Shown here: piece by piece, positions 49,472-58,556 of the stretch
How the letters are laid out: the number at the start of each line of letters is the position of its first letter
Position numbering within the stretch: position 1 is the first letter of the stretch
Source: Clostridiales bacterium UBA3758
GTDB taxonomy: Bacteria > Bacillota > Clostridia > Oscillospirales > Oscillospiraceae
Assembly (NCBI GenBank): GCA_002371675.1
Contig: DFGE01000016.1
Location: forward strand, 27,600 to 91,599
DNA: 64,000 nucleotides
Direction: 5' to 3'
The notes under the pieces: generated by a model
Told to the model about the DNA's origin: nothing
Databases searched by the model: none
The model's input: the letters and a program-made list of their open reading frames with translations, nothing else
Translations under genes and position numbers: made by a program

Positions 49472-50539
49472 ATGGATATCCAGATCACCCGTACCACGAC
49501 CCCCAAGCAAAAACCGTCCATGGACGGGATCCCGTTCGGCAGCTTTTTCTCTGACCATATGTTCCTCATGAATTATACCGACGGCAAGGGCTGGCATGAC
49601 GCCCGCATCGTCCCCTACGGCCCCATCCCCCTGGAGCCTTCCATCATGGCGCTGCACTATGCGCAGGAGGTTTTCGAGGGCATGAAGGCCTACCGCGCGG
49701 CTGACGGGAAGATCAATCTCTTCCGCCCGTTGGACAATATCCGCCGCTTCAACAATTCTTCCGAGAAGCTCTGCATTCCCCACATCCCGGAGGAGGATTT
49801 TCTGCAGGCCATCAAGACCCTCGTCGAGGTGGATCAGGACTGGGTGCCGAGCGAACCCGATACCAGCCTGTACATCCGGCCGCTCGCTTTTGCGACCGAT
49901 CCGCATCTCGGCGTGCACGTGGCGAAGACCTATATCTTCTGCATCATGACCTGTCCCGTCGGCTGCTACTATCCCGAGGGCCTGAACCCCGTCAAGATCG
50001 CCGTGGAGCCGAGAGAGGTTCGCGCGGTGCGCGGCGGCACAGGCTTCGCCAAGTGCGGCGGCAACTACGCCGCCTCCCTGCACGCGAGCGACATTGCTCT
50101 GCATCAGGGCTTCAGCCAGGTGCTCTGGCTCGACGGTGTGCATCAGAAGTACATCGAGGAAGTCGGCTCCATGAACGTCATGTTCAAGATCGCCGGCAAG
50201 ATCATCACCCCGTCCCTCGTGTCCGGCTCTGTGCTGCCCGGCGTGACCCGCCGCTCCGCGCTGCAGCTGCTGCGCGACTGGGGCTACGAGGTCGAGGAGC
50301 GCGACCTCAGCATTGACGAGCTGATCGCCGCCGCGAAGGACGGAACGCTCGAGGAAGCCTGGGGCACCGGCACAGCCGCCGTCATCTCCCCGATCGGCGA
50401 GATCTCCTTCGAGGGCGAGGACTTTACGATCGGCGGCTTCCGGATCGGAGAGCTGACCCAGAAGCTCTATGACGCCATCACCGGCATCCAGTGGCGCAAG
50501 ACCGAGGATCCCTACGGCTGGGTCGTTCCGGTCTGCTGA
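49472..50539 (+). CDS. ilvE: Branched-chain amino acid aminotransferase
   Basis: 355-residue fold-type IV PLP enzyme that interconverts Leu/Ile/Val and their 2-oxo acids. Motifs: FGSFFSDHMF, HYAQEVFEGMKAYR near 65, RPLDNIRRFNNS near 90, FAKCGGNYAASL near 192 with the PLP lysine, and GTGTAAVISPIGEI near 295. The length and wording match the longer BCAT type II. GAGGAGGCATCTGTA precedes ATG. Monocistronic with promoter and terminator. Confidence 0.95.
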   Translation: MDIQITRTTTPKQKPSMDGIPFGSFFSDHMFLMNYTDGKGWHDARIVPYGPIPLEPSIMALHYAQEVFEGMKAYRAADGKINLFRPLDNIRRFNNSSEKLCIPHIPEEDFLQAIKTLVEVDQDWVPSEPDTSLYIRPLAFATDPHLGVHVAKTYIFCIMTCPVGCYYPEGLNPVKIAVEPREVRAVRGGTGFAKCGGNYAASLHASDIALHQGFSQVLWLDGVHQKYIEEVGSMNVMFKIAGKIITPSLVSGSVLPGVTRRSALQLLRDWGYEVEERDLSIDELIAAAKDGTLEEAWGTGTAAVISPIGEISFEGEDFTIGGFRIGELTQKLYDAITGIQWRKTEDPYGWVVPVC

Positions 50540-50555
50540 GAAACAGCACAAGCTG

Positions 50556-50586
50556 AAAAACCGGGCTGCAACGCAGCCCGGTTTTT
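50556..50586. terminator. Bidirectional terminator, ilvE / M23 peptidase
   Basis: AAAAACCGGGCTGC-AAC-GCAGCCCGGTTTTT, A-run and T-run on opposite sides, between convergent genes. Confidence 0.9.
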
Positions 50587-50595
50587 GCTGTGCTT

Positions 50596-51306
50596 TTACG
50601 CGGGGAGATACGCGGTCGGGTCTGCGGGCTCTCCGTTGACGGTCACGGCGAAGTGCAGATGCGGTTCCTGCGCGGTCTCGGCGAGCGCCGTATGACCCAC
50701 GGTGCCGATCGCCGCGCCGACGCTGACCCAGAAGCCGGGCTCCACGGCGGCGGACTCCAGGTTCGCATAGCTCGTCTTCACCCCGTCGCCGTGGTCAATG
50801 ACGACGACCGTGCCGAGCAGATCGTCCTCATACACGCGCTCCACCGTCCCGGCGTGCGCGGCGCAGACCGGCGTGCCGATCGGGGCGAGAATGTCGATGC
50901 CGCCGTGCACGCGCCAGTCCTGCAGGGTTTCGTCATAGTGCAGCGTCTCATTGCTGAAGCCCCGCGCGATCTCGCCGGCGAGCGGCCACATATACACGGG
51001 CGCCGCCGCCTCGGAAAAGACCTCAACGCTCCCGTCTGCGGGCGCTTCCGCCTCGGCAGGGGTCGGCGTCGGGATCAGGGTCGGCATCGGCAGGGCGGTG
51101 GGGCGCGGCGGGATGATCACAGTCTCCGCCGGCTTCGTCTCCAGGCTTTCGCCCAGTACTTCGGTGGCCTCCTCCATCCGTCCGCCCCCGGCAGCCATCA
51201 GCCAGGCCGATACGCCGATCGTCGCGGCGCACAGGAAAAGAACGATGTAGAAGCCCTTTCCGTTGAAAAATCTCTCCAGCTTTCCGCCGGAGCTTTCGCT
51301 GTTCAT
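50596..51306 (-). CDS. M23-family peptidase, SpoIIQ-like membrane protein
   Basis: 236 residues. One N-terminal TM helix (about 17-38), a Pro/Thr/Ala-rich linker, then a LytM domain. Zinc ligands look intact: VHGGIDI (H and D) near 147 and PHLHFAV near 215. Topology and length fit SpoIIQ of the spore engulfment channel, which in many Clostridia keeps the catalytic residues; a vegetative cell-wall endopeptidase is an alternative. ATG 51306 follows GGAGG. Divergent from the flavoprotein gene. Confidence 0.85.
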   Translation of the reverse strand: MNSESSGGKLERFFNGKGFYIVLFLCAATIGVSAWLMAAGGGRMEEATEVLGESLETKPAETVIIPPRPTALPMPTLIPTPTPAEAEAPADGSVEVFSEAAAPVYMWPLAGEIARGFSNETLHYDETLQDWRVHGGIDILAPIGTPVCAAHAGTVERVYEDDLLGTVVVIDHGDGVKTSYANLESAAVEPGFWVSVGAAIGTVGHTALAETAQEPHLHFAVTVNGEPADPTAYLPA

Positions 51307-51390
51307 GTCATTACCTCCGTAATCCAAGTTTTGGGAACCGATGATAGTCTTGCCGGACACGGAGGAAAATATACAGACACGCTGAATTTC

Positions 51391-51419
51391 TTGACTTTCC
51401 TGCCCTGCTGTGGTACGCT
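51391..51419 (+). promoter_or_regulatory. Promoter of the FAD-dependent oxidoreductase gene
   Basis: TTGACT, 17-nt spacer, TACGCT, about 80 nt before the ATG. Confidence 0.5.
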
Positions 51420-51505
51420 ATGCGCGTTGTTGAAGCAGCCGTTTCGCCTCGCTGTTCCCCTGGGGGGTACGGCGCAGGCGTTCATTTTTTGAAAGGATGG
51501 TCTCC

Positions 51506-52876
51506 ATGGATTTCAACGTCATCATCGTCGGCGCCGGCCCCGGCGGCATCTTCACCGCCTACGAGCTCACCAAGCGCGCGCCGGAGAAGAAGGTAGCGGT
51601 CTTCGAGCTTGGACGCGAGCTCTCCAAGCGCAAATGTCCCATCGACGGCAAGAAGATCAAGAGCTGCGTCAAGTGCCCCGTGTGCAGCATCATGAGCGGC
51701 TTCGGGGGCGCGGGCGCCTTTTCGGACGGAAAATACAACATTACGAACCAGTTCGGCGGCACACTCTATGAGTACGTCGGCAAGAACGAGGCCATCGAGC
51801 TGATGCGTTACGTGGATGAGATCAACCTCGCCTACGGCGGGGAGGGCACGAAGCTCTATTCCACCGCCAACACCCGCATCAAGCGCATGTGCCTGGAAAA
51901 CGGCCTGCATCTGCTCGACGCGCAGGTGCGCCACCTGGGCACGGATATCAACTATGTCGTGCTGGAAAACCTCTACAACGAGCTTTGCGGCAAGGTCGAA
52001 TTCCATTTCAATACCGCTGTCACTGCCGTGGAGCGCATCGAGGGCGGCTACCGGGTCGCCTGCGGGGAGCAGAGCTTCACCTGTGAGAACTGCGTGATCT
52101 CCGTAGGCCGCAGCGGCAGCAAGTGGATGGAGAGCGTCTGCCGCAGCCTTGATATCCCGACAAAGTCCAACCGCGTGGACATCGGCGTGCGTGTCGAGCT
52201 CCCGGCGGAGATCTTCGCCCACCTCACGGACGAGCTCTATGAGAGCAAGATCGTCTACCGCACGGAGAAATTCGAGGATCTTGTGCGCACCTTCTGCATG
52301 AACCCGCACGGCGTCGTGGTCAATGAGAACACCAACGGCATCGTCACCGTCAACGGCCACAGCTACGAAGATCCCGCCAGGCACACCGAGAACACCAACT
52401 TCGCCCTGCTCGTGTCCAAGCACTTCTCCGAGCCCTTCAAGGACTCCAACGGCTACGGCGAGAGTATCGCGCGGCTGAGCAACATGCTCGGCGGCGGCGT
52501 GATCGTGCAGCGCTTCGGCGATCTGGTGCGCGGCCGCCGCAGCACCGAGAGCCGTATCCGCGACAGCTTTGTGACCCCGACCCTGGCTGCCACGCCCGGC
52601 GACCTGAGCCTGGTCATCCCCAAGCGCATCCTCGACGGCATCATCGAGATGATCCACGCGCTCGACAAGATCGCCCCCGGCACGGCCAACGACGATACGC
52701 TGCTCTACGGCGTGGAGGTCAAGTTCTACAACATGGAGGTCGCCATCGACCGCAACCTCGAGACCTCCTCTCCCGGGCTCTACGTGATCGGGGACTGCTC
52801 CGGCGTCACCCACTCCCTGAGCCACGCCTCCGCCAGCGGCGTCCACGTCGCGCGCCGCCTGGCAGAACAGGAATAA
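51506..52876 (+). CDS. FAD/NAD(P)-dependent oxidoreductase (COG2509-like)
   Basis: 456 residues. The N-terminal FAD-binding Rossmann motif is VIIVGAGPGGIFTAYEL at residue 5, and the C-terminal FAD contact is GLYVIGDCSGVTHSLSHASASG near 430. A conserved cysteine cluster KCPIDGKKIKSCVKCPVCS lies near residues 40-58 (CxxCxxC core). The role of the family is not defined; it is related to uncharacterised dehydrogenases. ATG 51506 follows AAAGGA. Confidence 0.87.
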   Translation: MDFNVIIVGAGPGGIFTAYELTKRAPEKKVAVFELGRELSKRKCPIDGKKIKSCVKCPVCSIMSGFGGAGAFSDGKYNITNQFGGTLYEYVGKNEAIELMRYVDEINLAYGGEGTKLYSTANTRIKRMCLENGLHLLDAQVRHLGTDINYVVLENLYNELCGKVEFHFNTAVTAVERIEGGYRVACGEQSFTCENCVISVGRSGSKWMESVCRSLDIPTKSNRVDIGVRVELPAEIFAHLTDELYESKIVYRTEKFEDLVRTFCMNPHGVVVNENTNGIVTVNGHSYEDPARHTENTNFALLVSKHFSEPFKDSNGYGESIARLSNMLGGGVIVQRFGDLVRGRRSTESRIRDSFVTPTLAATPGDLSLVIPKRILDGIIEMIHALDKIAPGTANDDTLLYGVEVKFYNMEVAIDRNLETSSPGLYVIGDCSGVTHSLSHASASGVHVARRLAEQE

Positions 52877-52881
52877 AAAAA

Positions 52882-52913
52882 GCAAACCGGATCGCGTCAT
52901 CGATCCGGTTTGC
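52882..52913. terminator. Terminator between convergent genes
   Basis: GCAAACCGGATCG / CGATCCGGTTTGC stem with a 6-nt loop; T-run on the minus strand. Confidence 0.8.
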
Positions 52914-52947
52914 CTGTTCTATACTATGGTCGGACAGACGGGCTGCC

Positions 52948-53415
52948 TCATTCTGCGTCCTTGGAGGCCTCCTTGAATACCAGGTGCGACAGGGCCGCCG
53001 CCGTGACGGAGGCCGCCGCGCCGAGGAACACCACCAGGATGCTGATGAGCGTGGCCACGGGCGTGCTCAGGTTGAGCAGCAGATAGAGGATGCTGCCGAG
53101 GAAGAGGAAAGCGGAATCCCCCGCGGCGAGCGCGGAGATCCAGCGCAGCAGTCGGGCATTTTCCAGAGAATAGGAGCGGTCATGTCCGATGTTGACGGCG
53201 ATCAGCCAGCCGAAGGCCAGCGCGGCGCAGCAGGGGAGTGCGGAGACCCAGATCAGAACCATCCAAGGCCAGTAACCTGGTGCGAACTGCCCGCCCTGAT
53301 CGTCAAAGAGCTGCTGCCCGACGCGCGGCATGAGATAGATAAAGATGACGACGACGCAGACTGCGGCGCCGAGGAGAATGACCTTCAGCCAGGTCGAGAG
53401 CGATTTCTGATGCAT
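52948..53415 (-). CDS. DUF2975-type membrane protein
   Basis: 155 residues with four hydrophobic helices (about 10-30, 52-75, 95-118, 122-145), matching the DUF2975 layout. These genes are usually followed by a small XRE regulator (YozG type); none is present here. ATG 53415 is chosen over longer in-frame extension because GGGGGA lies upstream. Function unknown. Confidence 0.75.
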   Translation of the reverse strand: MHQKSLSTWLKVILLGAAVCVVVIFIYLMPRVGQQLFDDQGGQFAPGYWPWMVLIWVSALPCCAALAFGWLIAVNIGHDRSYSLENARLLRWISALAAGDSAFLFLGSILYLLLNLSTPVATLISILVVFLGAAASVTAAALSHLVFKEASKDAE

Positions 53416-53562
53416 GTCACATCCCCCTTTGTTTTGACATCCTACCACAAATGGCGACATTTGAAAAGCCCCTCGATATGAAGGTTTTAGAGCGCTTCGG
53501 TTCTCTTCGGCGGAAGCGCACGATATATTGGTAAGGCAAGGAACTGAAAGGAGTGAGGCTGA

Positions 53563-54009
53563 ATGAAGGCCAAAAGGATACTGCCGCTGCTGCTGGCTGC
53601 GCTGCTGCTGCTCTGCGGCTGCGGAGGCGGTGCGGAGCAAGGAGCGGCGGAAGAGGCGCAGCAGACGCTCCGGGCGGAGCTGGACAATATCCGAGACAGC
53701 GTGCATCCCGGCACGGCAGGCAGTGCGCTGCGGGCAGTGAACGCTGCGGCGCGGCTGCTGGACTGGGCCGCGGGCAGCAGTCTGACGGAGGAGCAGGCGG
53801 CACAGACGGTGCGCGACTGGGCTGCGGTTCAGAGTGACGAGACGAAGGCGCACTGGCCGGAGCAGGTCGACTCCGTGACCTTTATGCTCGGGCTGCTCAC
53901 AGAAGGCGGGGAGGAGGCCGAGGGGCTGCTCACCGACGCCGGGTGTGCGGACGCCGCGTATCCCTGGAGTGCGGAGGCCGCAGCGCTGGCCAGAGCTGCA
54001 CTCGGATAA
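53563..54009 (+). CDS. Small lipoprotein of unknown function
   Basis: 148 residues. The signal MKAKRILPLLLAALLLLCGC ends in a lipobox (LLCGC, Cys at residue 20). The mature part is acidic, Ala/Glu-rich and helical (repeated EEAQQTLRAELD-like and AVNAAARLLDWAA stretches) without a recognised domain. AAAGGAG lies 10 nt before the ATG. A terminator follows directly. Confidence 0.75.
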   Translation: MKAKRILPLLLAALLLLCGCGGGAEQGAAEEAQQTLRAELDNIRDSVHPGTAGSALRAVNAAARLLDWAAGSSLTEEQAAQTVRDWAAVQSDETKAHWPEQVDSVTFMLGLLTEGGEEAEGLLTDAGCADAAYPWSAEAAALARAALG

Positions 54010-54013
54010 AGGT

Positions 54014-54051
54014 AAAACGGACTGCGGTTTTTTCTTCCCGCGGTCCGTTTT
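54014..54051 (+). terminator. Terminator after the small lipoprotein gene
   Basis: AAAACGGAC-GCGG / CCGC-GTCCGTTTT stem with a T-rich loop and a 3' TTTT. Confidence 0.75.
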
Positions 54052-54069
54052 CCTCTCCCGGGGAGCGGC

Positions 54070-54351
54070 TTGACGTTTGCATGTGCCGTGCGGTATAATG
54101 ATCCGAGCTGATCGGGTCATACCAGGTAAACGCTGATCGATTCGCCTTCGGCATCCTGCAGATCATTTACACTCTGATTTTGTCACTTTTTCTTGCAATA
54201 CACATAGAGTTCCTGCGAAAAACTGCCTTCATCAGAACGCGAATTCTCTCGCAATCTGCTCTTGACGAATGAATCATCGTTGACCTGGATCGTAAGCAAA
54301 GCAAGCGGCCGTTCGGGAGCACCCACGGTACGGTTCAAGGAGGCAGATTCT
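54070..54351 (+). promoter_or_regulatory. Promoter and long leader of the cardiolipin synthase gene
   Basis: TTGACG (54070), 18-nt spacer, TATAAT (54094-54099), then a leader of about 245 nt before the TTG start. The first 25 nt of the leader form an imperfect inverted repeat (GTATAATGATCCGA...TCGGGTCATAC). No ORF is convincing in the leader. Confidence 0.5.
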
Positions 54352-55965
54352 TTGCAGAGGGGAAAGCACGAAGCCTGCGTGAGAGGAAAACACGTCAGCA
54401 GCGGGAAAGGACGCAGACTTCTGAAAAAAGGTCGGCGCGGCCTTTTGCGCGCGCTTTTCAGCCGGGCAGGCATGATCGCGCTGCTGATCCTGCTGCAGAT
54501 CGGCATCGTGGTGCTGCTCTTCAGCTTCCTGCGGGACTACCTTCCCCACTTCGTTACGCTGAACGCAGTCTTCTCGACGCTGATCGGTGTGTACCTGCTC
54601 AACAGCCCCGGGGACAACAGCAGCAAAATCACCTGGCTGCTGGTGATCATCCTGGTGCCGACCTTCGGCGCTCTTCTCTATGCCTATACGAGAAGCGACC
54701 TGGGACACCGGCTGCTCAAACGGGAGTCCGTCGCCGGGATCGAGCGCAGCCGGGGTCTGCTCGCGCAGGATGAGCAGGCGATGGAGCAGCTGCGCGCGGA
54801 GGCGCCGTTCGCCGAAGGACTGTATCGTTATGTAAACCGAACCGGCTGCTTCCCGGTCTATCGGAACTGCTCCGCGCGCTATTTCCCCCTGGGGGACGAG
54901 ATGTTCCCGGCCATCCTTGAGGAGCTGGAAAAGGCTGAACGCTTCATTTTCCTGGAATTCTTCATCATTGCCGAGGGCGAGATGTGGCAGGCGGTGCTTG
55001 ATGTGCTGACGCGCAAGGCAGCCGCGGGTGTGGATGTGCGCGTGATGTACGACGGCAACTGCGAGTTCTTCACGCTGCCGCGCAGCTATCCCAGGGAACT
55101 GGAAACGCGCGGGATCCAATGCCGGGTCTTTGCGCCGGTGACGCCCTTTGTCTCCACCTACTACAATTACCGTGACCACCGCAAGATCCTTGTGATCGAC
55201 GGAAACACCGTCTTCACCGGCGGCGTGAATCTCGCGGACGAGTATATCAACCGCGTCCGGCGCTTCGGCCATTGGAAGGACACGGGACTGCTGCTGCGCG
55301 GCGAGGCCGCGGAGAGCTTCACGCTGATGTTCCTGCAAAACTGGAGTCTCTTCGGGCGCGTGAAGGAGGAGCGGATCGAGATACCGGCGGCGCTGCCGCT
55401 CCCGCAGCAGAGCGAAAAGGGGCTTGTCCTGCCCTATGGCGACTGCCCGATGGACGACGAGCGGGTAGGCGAACTCGTGTATATCGACATGCTCAACCGC
55501 GCCCGGCGCTATGTGCATATCATGACGCCCTATCTGATCCTCGACGGTGAGATGGAGATGGCGATCCGCTTTGCAGCCGAGCGCGGCGTCGATGTGACGC
55601 TGATCCTGCCCGGCATCCCGGACAAGAAGCTGCCCTACGCTCTTGCCAAGACGCACTTCGCCGCGCTGCTGAGCTCGGGCGTCAAAATCTCGCTCTATAA
55701 GCCCGGCTTCGTACACGCCAAGGTCTTTGTCTGCGATGACCGGGAGGCCGTTGTCGGCACGATCAACCTCGATTACCGCAGCCTGTACCACCATTTCGAG
55801 TGCGCCGCCTATCTGGCGGGAACAGACTGCATCGCCGATATCGAGCGGGATTTCCAACAGACGCTGGAAAAATGCGTCCCGGTCAGCGAGCAGACGATCA
55901 AGGAAGAGAAGTGGGGCGAGCGGCTCTCCGGTGCAATCTTCAAGTGGATCTCCCCGCTGCTGTAA
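54352..55965 (+). CDS. cls: Cardiolipin synthase (phospholipase D family)
   Basis: 537 residues. Two N-terminal TM helices (about 40-60 and 65-90), then two PLD domains. HKD motif 1 is DHRKILVIDG near residue 277 and motif 2 is VHAKVFVCDD near 455; both have the full HxK(x4)D signature. The enzyme joins two phosphatidylglycerols into cardiolipin. The start is TTG 54352 with AAGGAGG 8 nt upstream; an upstream in-frame ATG (54262) has no ribosome site. Confidence 0.93.
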   Translation: MQRGKHEACVRGKHVSSGKGRRLLKKGRRGLLRALFSRAGMIALLILLQIGIVVLLFSFLRDYLPHFVTLNAVFSTLIGVYLLNSPGDNSSKITWLLVIILVPTFGALLYAYTRSDLGHRLLKRESVAGIERSRGLLAQDEQAMEQLRAEAPFAEGLYRYVNRTGCFPVYRNCSARYFPLGDEMFPAILEELEKAERFIFLEFFIIAEGEMWQAVLDVLTRKAAAGVDVRVMYDGNCEFFTLPRSYPRELETRGIQCRVFAPVTPFVSTYYNYRDHRKILVIDGNTVFTGGVNLADEYINRVRRFGHWKDTGLLLRGEAAESFTLMFLQNWSLFGRVKEERIEIPAALPLPQQSEKGLVLPYGDCPMDDERVGELVYIDMLNRARRYVHIMTPYLILDGEMEMAIRFAAERGVDVTLILPGIPDKKLPYALAKTHFAALLSSGVKISLYKPGFVHAKVFVCDDREAVVGTINLDYRSLYHHFECAAYLAGTDCIADIERDFQQTLEKCVPVSEQTIKEEKWGERLSGAIFKWISPLL

Positions 55966-55976
55966 GCGTATGAATA

Positions 55977-56032
55977 GCGCAAAAGAATGCCCGCCGCATC
56001 GCACAGACGATGCGGCGGGCATTCTTTTGCGC
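55977..56032. terminator. Strong bidirectional terminator
   Basis: 25-bp perfect stem (GCGCAAAAGAATGCCCGCCG core) with a 6-nt loop between the convergent cls and SH3 lipoprotein genes. Confidence 0.9.
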
Positions 56033-56047
56033 AGTTTCGGGAGCCCG

Positions 56048-56740
56048 TCAGGGGACGAAAATGATGTTCGAAGTGGGCTCCGGCGTTGCGGTCGGCTCAG
56101 GAGAAGCGGTCGGCTCCGGCGTGGCCGTGGGTGCGGTCGTGGGCGTCGGGGTCTCGATGATGATGTCGGCGCTGCCGTCCTCGATGGGCTTCGACACGGA
56201 GACGTACTTCGAGAAGACATACCCGATCCTGTCGTCCAGTTTGACCCTGGTCCAGTCTCCCTCAATGGCGATGATGAGGAGCTTGGTTCCCTTGGGATAG
56301 CTCTTGATGATCTTGTAGCCGCTGCCCGGCCCGACGCGGAAGTTCACGCCCTGGCCGTTGATGTAGCCGTCGACAGCGTTCTTGAGCTCCTCATCGGTAG
56401 CCGTGGCCTTGTAATCCTTCGGCGCGGGCGCAGCCGTCGGGGCTGCGGTCGGCCGCGGGGTCTGCACAGGCGTGGAAACGGGGCGCGGCGTCGCGGTCGG
56501 CGCAGGCGCGGCGGTCGGAACCGTGGTGGGTATGGTCGTCGGTACGGTCGTGGGGAGCGGCGTCACCGTCGGCACAGGATAAGCGCTGGTCGGCGGGGCG
56601 GTCACTTCGACGATGGGGCTGGGCGGAGCGGTCTCCACCACAACGGTCTCCGCCTGGTGCACCTGGGATGGATTCTGCCCGCAGGCGGCGAGAGAGAGCA
56701 TACAGACAGCGGCAAGCAAAAGTGCCGTAAGTTTTTTCAC
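56048..56740 (-). CDS. SH3-domain lipoprotein with Pro/Thr-rich linkers
   Basis: 230 residues. Signal KKLTALLLAAVCMLSLAACG with the lipobox Cys near residue 20. A long Pro/Thr/Val/Ala-rich stretch (about 40-110) is followed by a bacterial SH3 domain (about 125-185; VNFRVGPGSGYKIIKSYPKG) and a second tail of PEPTA-type repeats. Surface-anchored wall-binding protein is likely. GTG 56740 is the start, with AGGAGGG 7 nt upstream. Repeats are of slippage-prone type. Confidence 0.82.
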   Translation of the reverse strand: MKKLTALLLAAVCMLSLAACGQNPSQVHQAETVVVETAPPSPIVEVTAPPTSAYPVPTVTPLPTTVPTTIPTTVPTAAPAPTATPRPVSTPVQTPRPTAAPTAAPAPKDYKATATDEELKNAVDGYINGQGVNFRVGPGSGYKIIKSYPKGTKLLIIAIEGDWTRVKLDDRIGYVFSKYVSVSKPIEDGSADIIIETPTPTTAPTATPEPTASPEPTATPEPTSNIIFVP

Positions 56741-56842
56741 AGAAAATCCCTCCTGTCCTTTGGATGCTTTCATCTTAGCACAACGACCTTGAAAAGGAAA
56801 CATAAGAATCCTTAAGACTGGACTGCCCGGATCGGCGGCAAA

Positions 56843-56866
56843 GGCCGCCGGAGTCCTCCGGCGGCC
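56843..56866 (-). terminator. Terminator of the flavoprotein cassette
   Basis: GGCCGCCGGAG-T/C-CTCCGGCGGCC stem 18 nt past the last cassette gene; short loop and little T-run. Confidence 0.55.
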
Positions 56867-56883
56867 GTATGGGGCTGCTTATG

Positions 56884-57423
56884 TTAGATTGCTTTCCCCA
56901 TTTCATAGGCTGCGAGCAGCTTTTCATTGCCCCTGATATCTCCCGGGTCGGTCACGCCGCCGCAGAAGACATAGTCCTGAAACGTCGCCCGCTCAAAGCA
57001 ATCGACCCAGCCCTTGAGCCCCTCGACGGCTCTCTGCGGCACGCAGTCCTCATCCTCGGATGCGGAGGCGAGCAGATACACGTCCCGGAAGCGGTAGTCT
57101 TTCGGAAACAGCGGGTTGAGACGGTCGATCAGCACCTTCATCTGGCCCGACATCTCATAATAATAGATCGGCGTAGCCCACACGACAACGTCGGCGTTCA
57201 GCACCTTCTGCTCGATCTCAATGGCGTCGTCCCTGATGACGCAGCGCCCGGTCGTCTGACAGGCAAAGCAGCCTTTGCAGAAAGCGATCTGTTTCCCGAT
57301 CAGCGAGATGATTTCGACTTCGTTCCCCGCCTCGGCAGCGCCTTTGGCAAAGCTCTCCGCAAGCGCGTGGGAATTGCTGTTCTTCCGCGGGCTGGTGGAA
57401 AGGATCACAAGCCTTTTGTTCAT
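56884..57423 (-). CDS. NAD(P)H-dependent FMN oxidoreductase (flavodoxin fold)
   Basis: 179 residues. FMN loop STSPRKNSNSHALAESF near residue 9, a cysteine pair CKGCFACQTTGRC near 48 and the second FMN loop ATPIYYYEMSGQMK near 85. This matches the iron-sulfur-flavoprotein-like/NADPH FMN reductase group. Last gene in a five-gene minus-strand cassette. Likely reduces quinones or other small substrates. Confidence 0.88.
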   Translation of the reverse strand: MNKRLVILSTSPRKNSNSHALAESFAKGAAEAGNEVEIISLIGKQIAFCKGCFACQTTGRCVIRDDAIEIEQKVLNADVVVWATPIYYYEMSGQMKVLIDRLNPLFPKDYRFRDVYLLASASEDEDCVPQRAVEGLKGWVDCFERATFQDYVFCGGVTDPGDIRGNEKLLAAYEMGKAI

Positions 57424-57438
57424 ATCATTTTCCTCCCT

Positions 57439-58017
57439 TTACTGGATACTCATTGTAATTTCGGTTTCGGGTCCGCTCAGGATTTCTTCCAGTTCCCCGG
57501 CGGTCAGAGCCTCGACTTTGCCGAGGCGGGTATAAGCCCAGGTGTTGGAGCCGTAGAAGATCACGAGCTGATTGCTGCTGTAGAGCATCACATCTCCGGC
57601 CTGCGTTGTCGTTTGCCTATCATTGCTCGGGAGTCTTGTCCCAAGCTGACAGACTTTTTCAAAGCCGCCGTAATTGGAGGCGGGGATCGTCAGATCCCCG
57701 CCGCAAAGCAGCTCCCGAAGCGCGGCGGCGGATTCGTTGTCCTCGAGCGTTACCAGGAAGGAATTTGCTCCGACTGTGATACGAATCTGATCCTCGCGCA
57801 AGGCTTCTTCTTTTCTCATAGTGTCTCCCTTCTCCGCTGCAAAGGCTTCCGCGCTGTTCACCTGGGTTTGACTTTCTGCGTCTGATGCATTTGCCGTTGT
57901 CATCGGCGGATCGGCCGGCTGCTCCGCCGGGGCCGAAGCATTGCGCCCGTTTGCGCAGGCCGTCAGGCAAATGGCCGCGCACAGCAGCAGCGCCAATGCA
58001 CCTGTTATTCTCCTCAT
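57439..58017 (-). CDS. Lipoprotein with cyclophilin-like domain
   Basis: 192 residues. Lipoprotein signal MRRITGALALLLCAAICLTAC with the Cys near 21 (lipobox LTAC). The C-terminal half (about 80-190) fits the bacterial cyclophilin-like fold (ITVGANSFLVTLEDNESA, DVMLYSSNQLVIFYG, YTRLGKVE). Such domains often sit beside flavoprotein genes; catalytic activity is unproven. ATG 58017 is chosen on the signal peptide; it starts 14 nt after the upstream flavoprotein gene. Confidence 0.85.
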   Translation of the reverse strand: MRRITGALALLLCAAICLTACANGRNASAPAEQPADPPMTTANASDAESQTQVNSAEAFAAEKGDTMRKEEALREDQIRITVGANSFLVTLEDNESAAALRELLCGGDLTIPASNYGGFEKVCQLGTRLPSNDRQTTTQAGDVMLYSSNQLVIFYGSNTWAYTRLGKVEALTAGELEEILSGPETEITMSIQ

Positions 58018-58031
58018 ATGCCTGTTTCCCT

Positions 58032-58553
58032 TTATGCCAGACTCCTGCCGAAGGCACGGAGCTCTGCGAGCTTTTCCTCCGTCATCTCGCCGTTTGAGGT
58101 GAACATCCCCATGCCCTCCAGCTGCAGATAATCCACGAAATCGCCGTAATAAGAGAATTTCGCACCGACATACATATCCGGGTCGCCGGAGGAGAGGATC
58201 ATGGCGATTTTCTTCAGCCTCAGCGCGCCGGGCGCTCCCACGGCGTAGAAACGGTCGATGGCGCATTTGAGCTGCCCGCTCAGGCCGTGGTAATAGATCG
58301 GCGAGGCCAGCACCAGCATGTCAGCCGCCTGCAGGAGGGCGTAAATCTCCCGCATGTCGTCCTGCTGGATGCAGACGCCGTTTCCCTTCGTATGACAGTA
58401 CTCACAGGCAAGGCAGCCTGCGATCCGCTTGCGGCACACATCCACACGCGTCACGCCGTGTCCCGCCCGTTCCGCCCCTTCTGTAAAGGCGGCGATCATC
58501 TTCGCCGTGTTGCCCGCCGGTCTCGGGCTGCCGTTCAAAATCAGAATGTTCAT
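58032..58553 (-). CDS. NAD(P)H-dependent FMN oxidoreductase (flavodoxin fold), second copy
   Basis: 173 residues, related to the 56884 gene. FMN loop LNGSPRPAGNTAKMI at residue 5, cysteine motif CRKRIAGCLACEYCHTKG near 42 and ASPIYYHGLSGQLK near 85. The short gap to the hydrolase gene (3 nt) supports co-transcription. Confidence 0.88.
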   Translation of the reverse strand: MNILILNGSPRPAGNTAKMIAAFTEGAERAGHGVTRVDVCRKRIAGCLACEYCHTKGNGVCIQQDDMREIYALLQAADMLVLASPIYYHGLSGQLKCAIDRFYAVGAPGALRLKKIAMILSSGDPDMYVGAKFSYYGDFVDYLQLEGMGMFTSNGEMTEEKLAELRAFGRSLA

Positions 58554-58556
58554 GGC

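Noticed and set aside
54183..54506. A 107-codon minus-strand frame across the cls leader
   Set aside because: No ribosome site or family similarity, and it runs antisense into the cls coding region.
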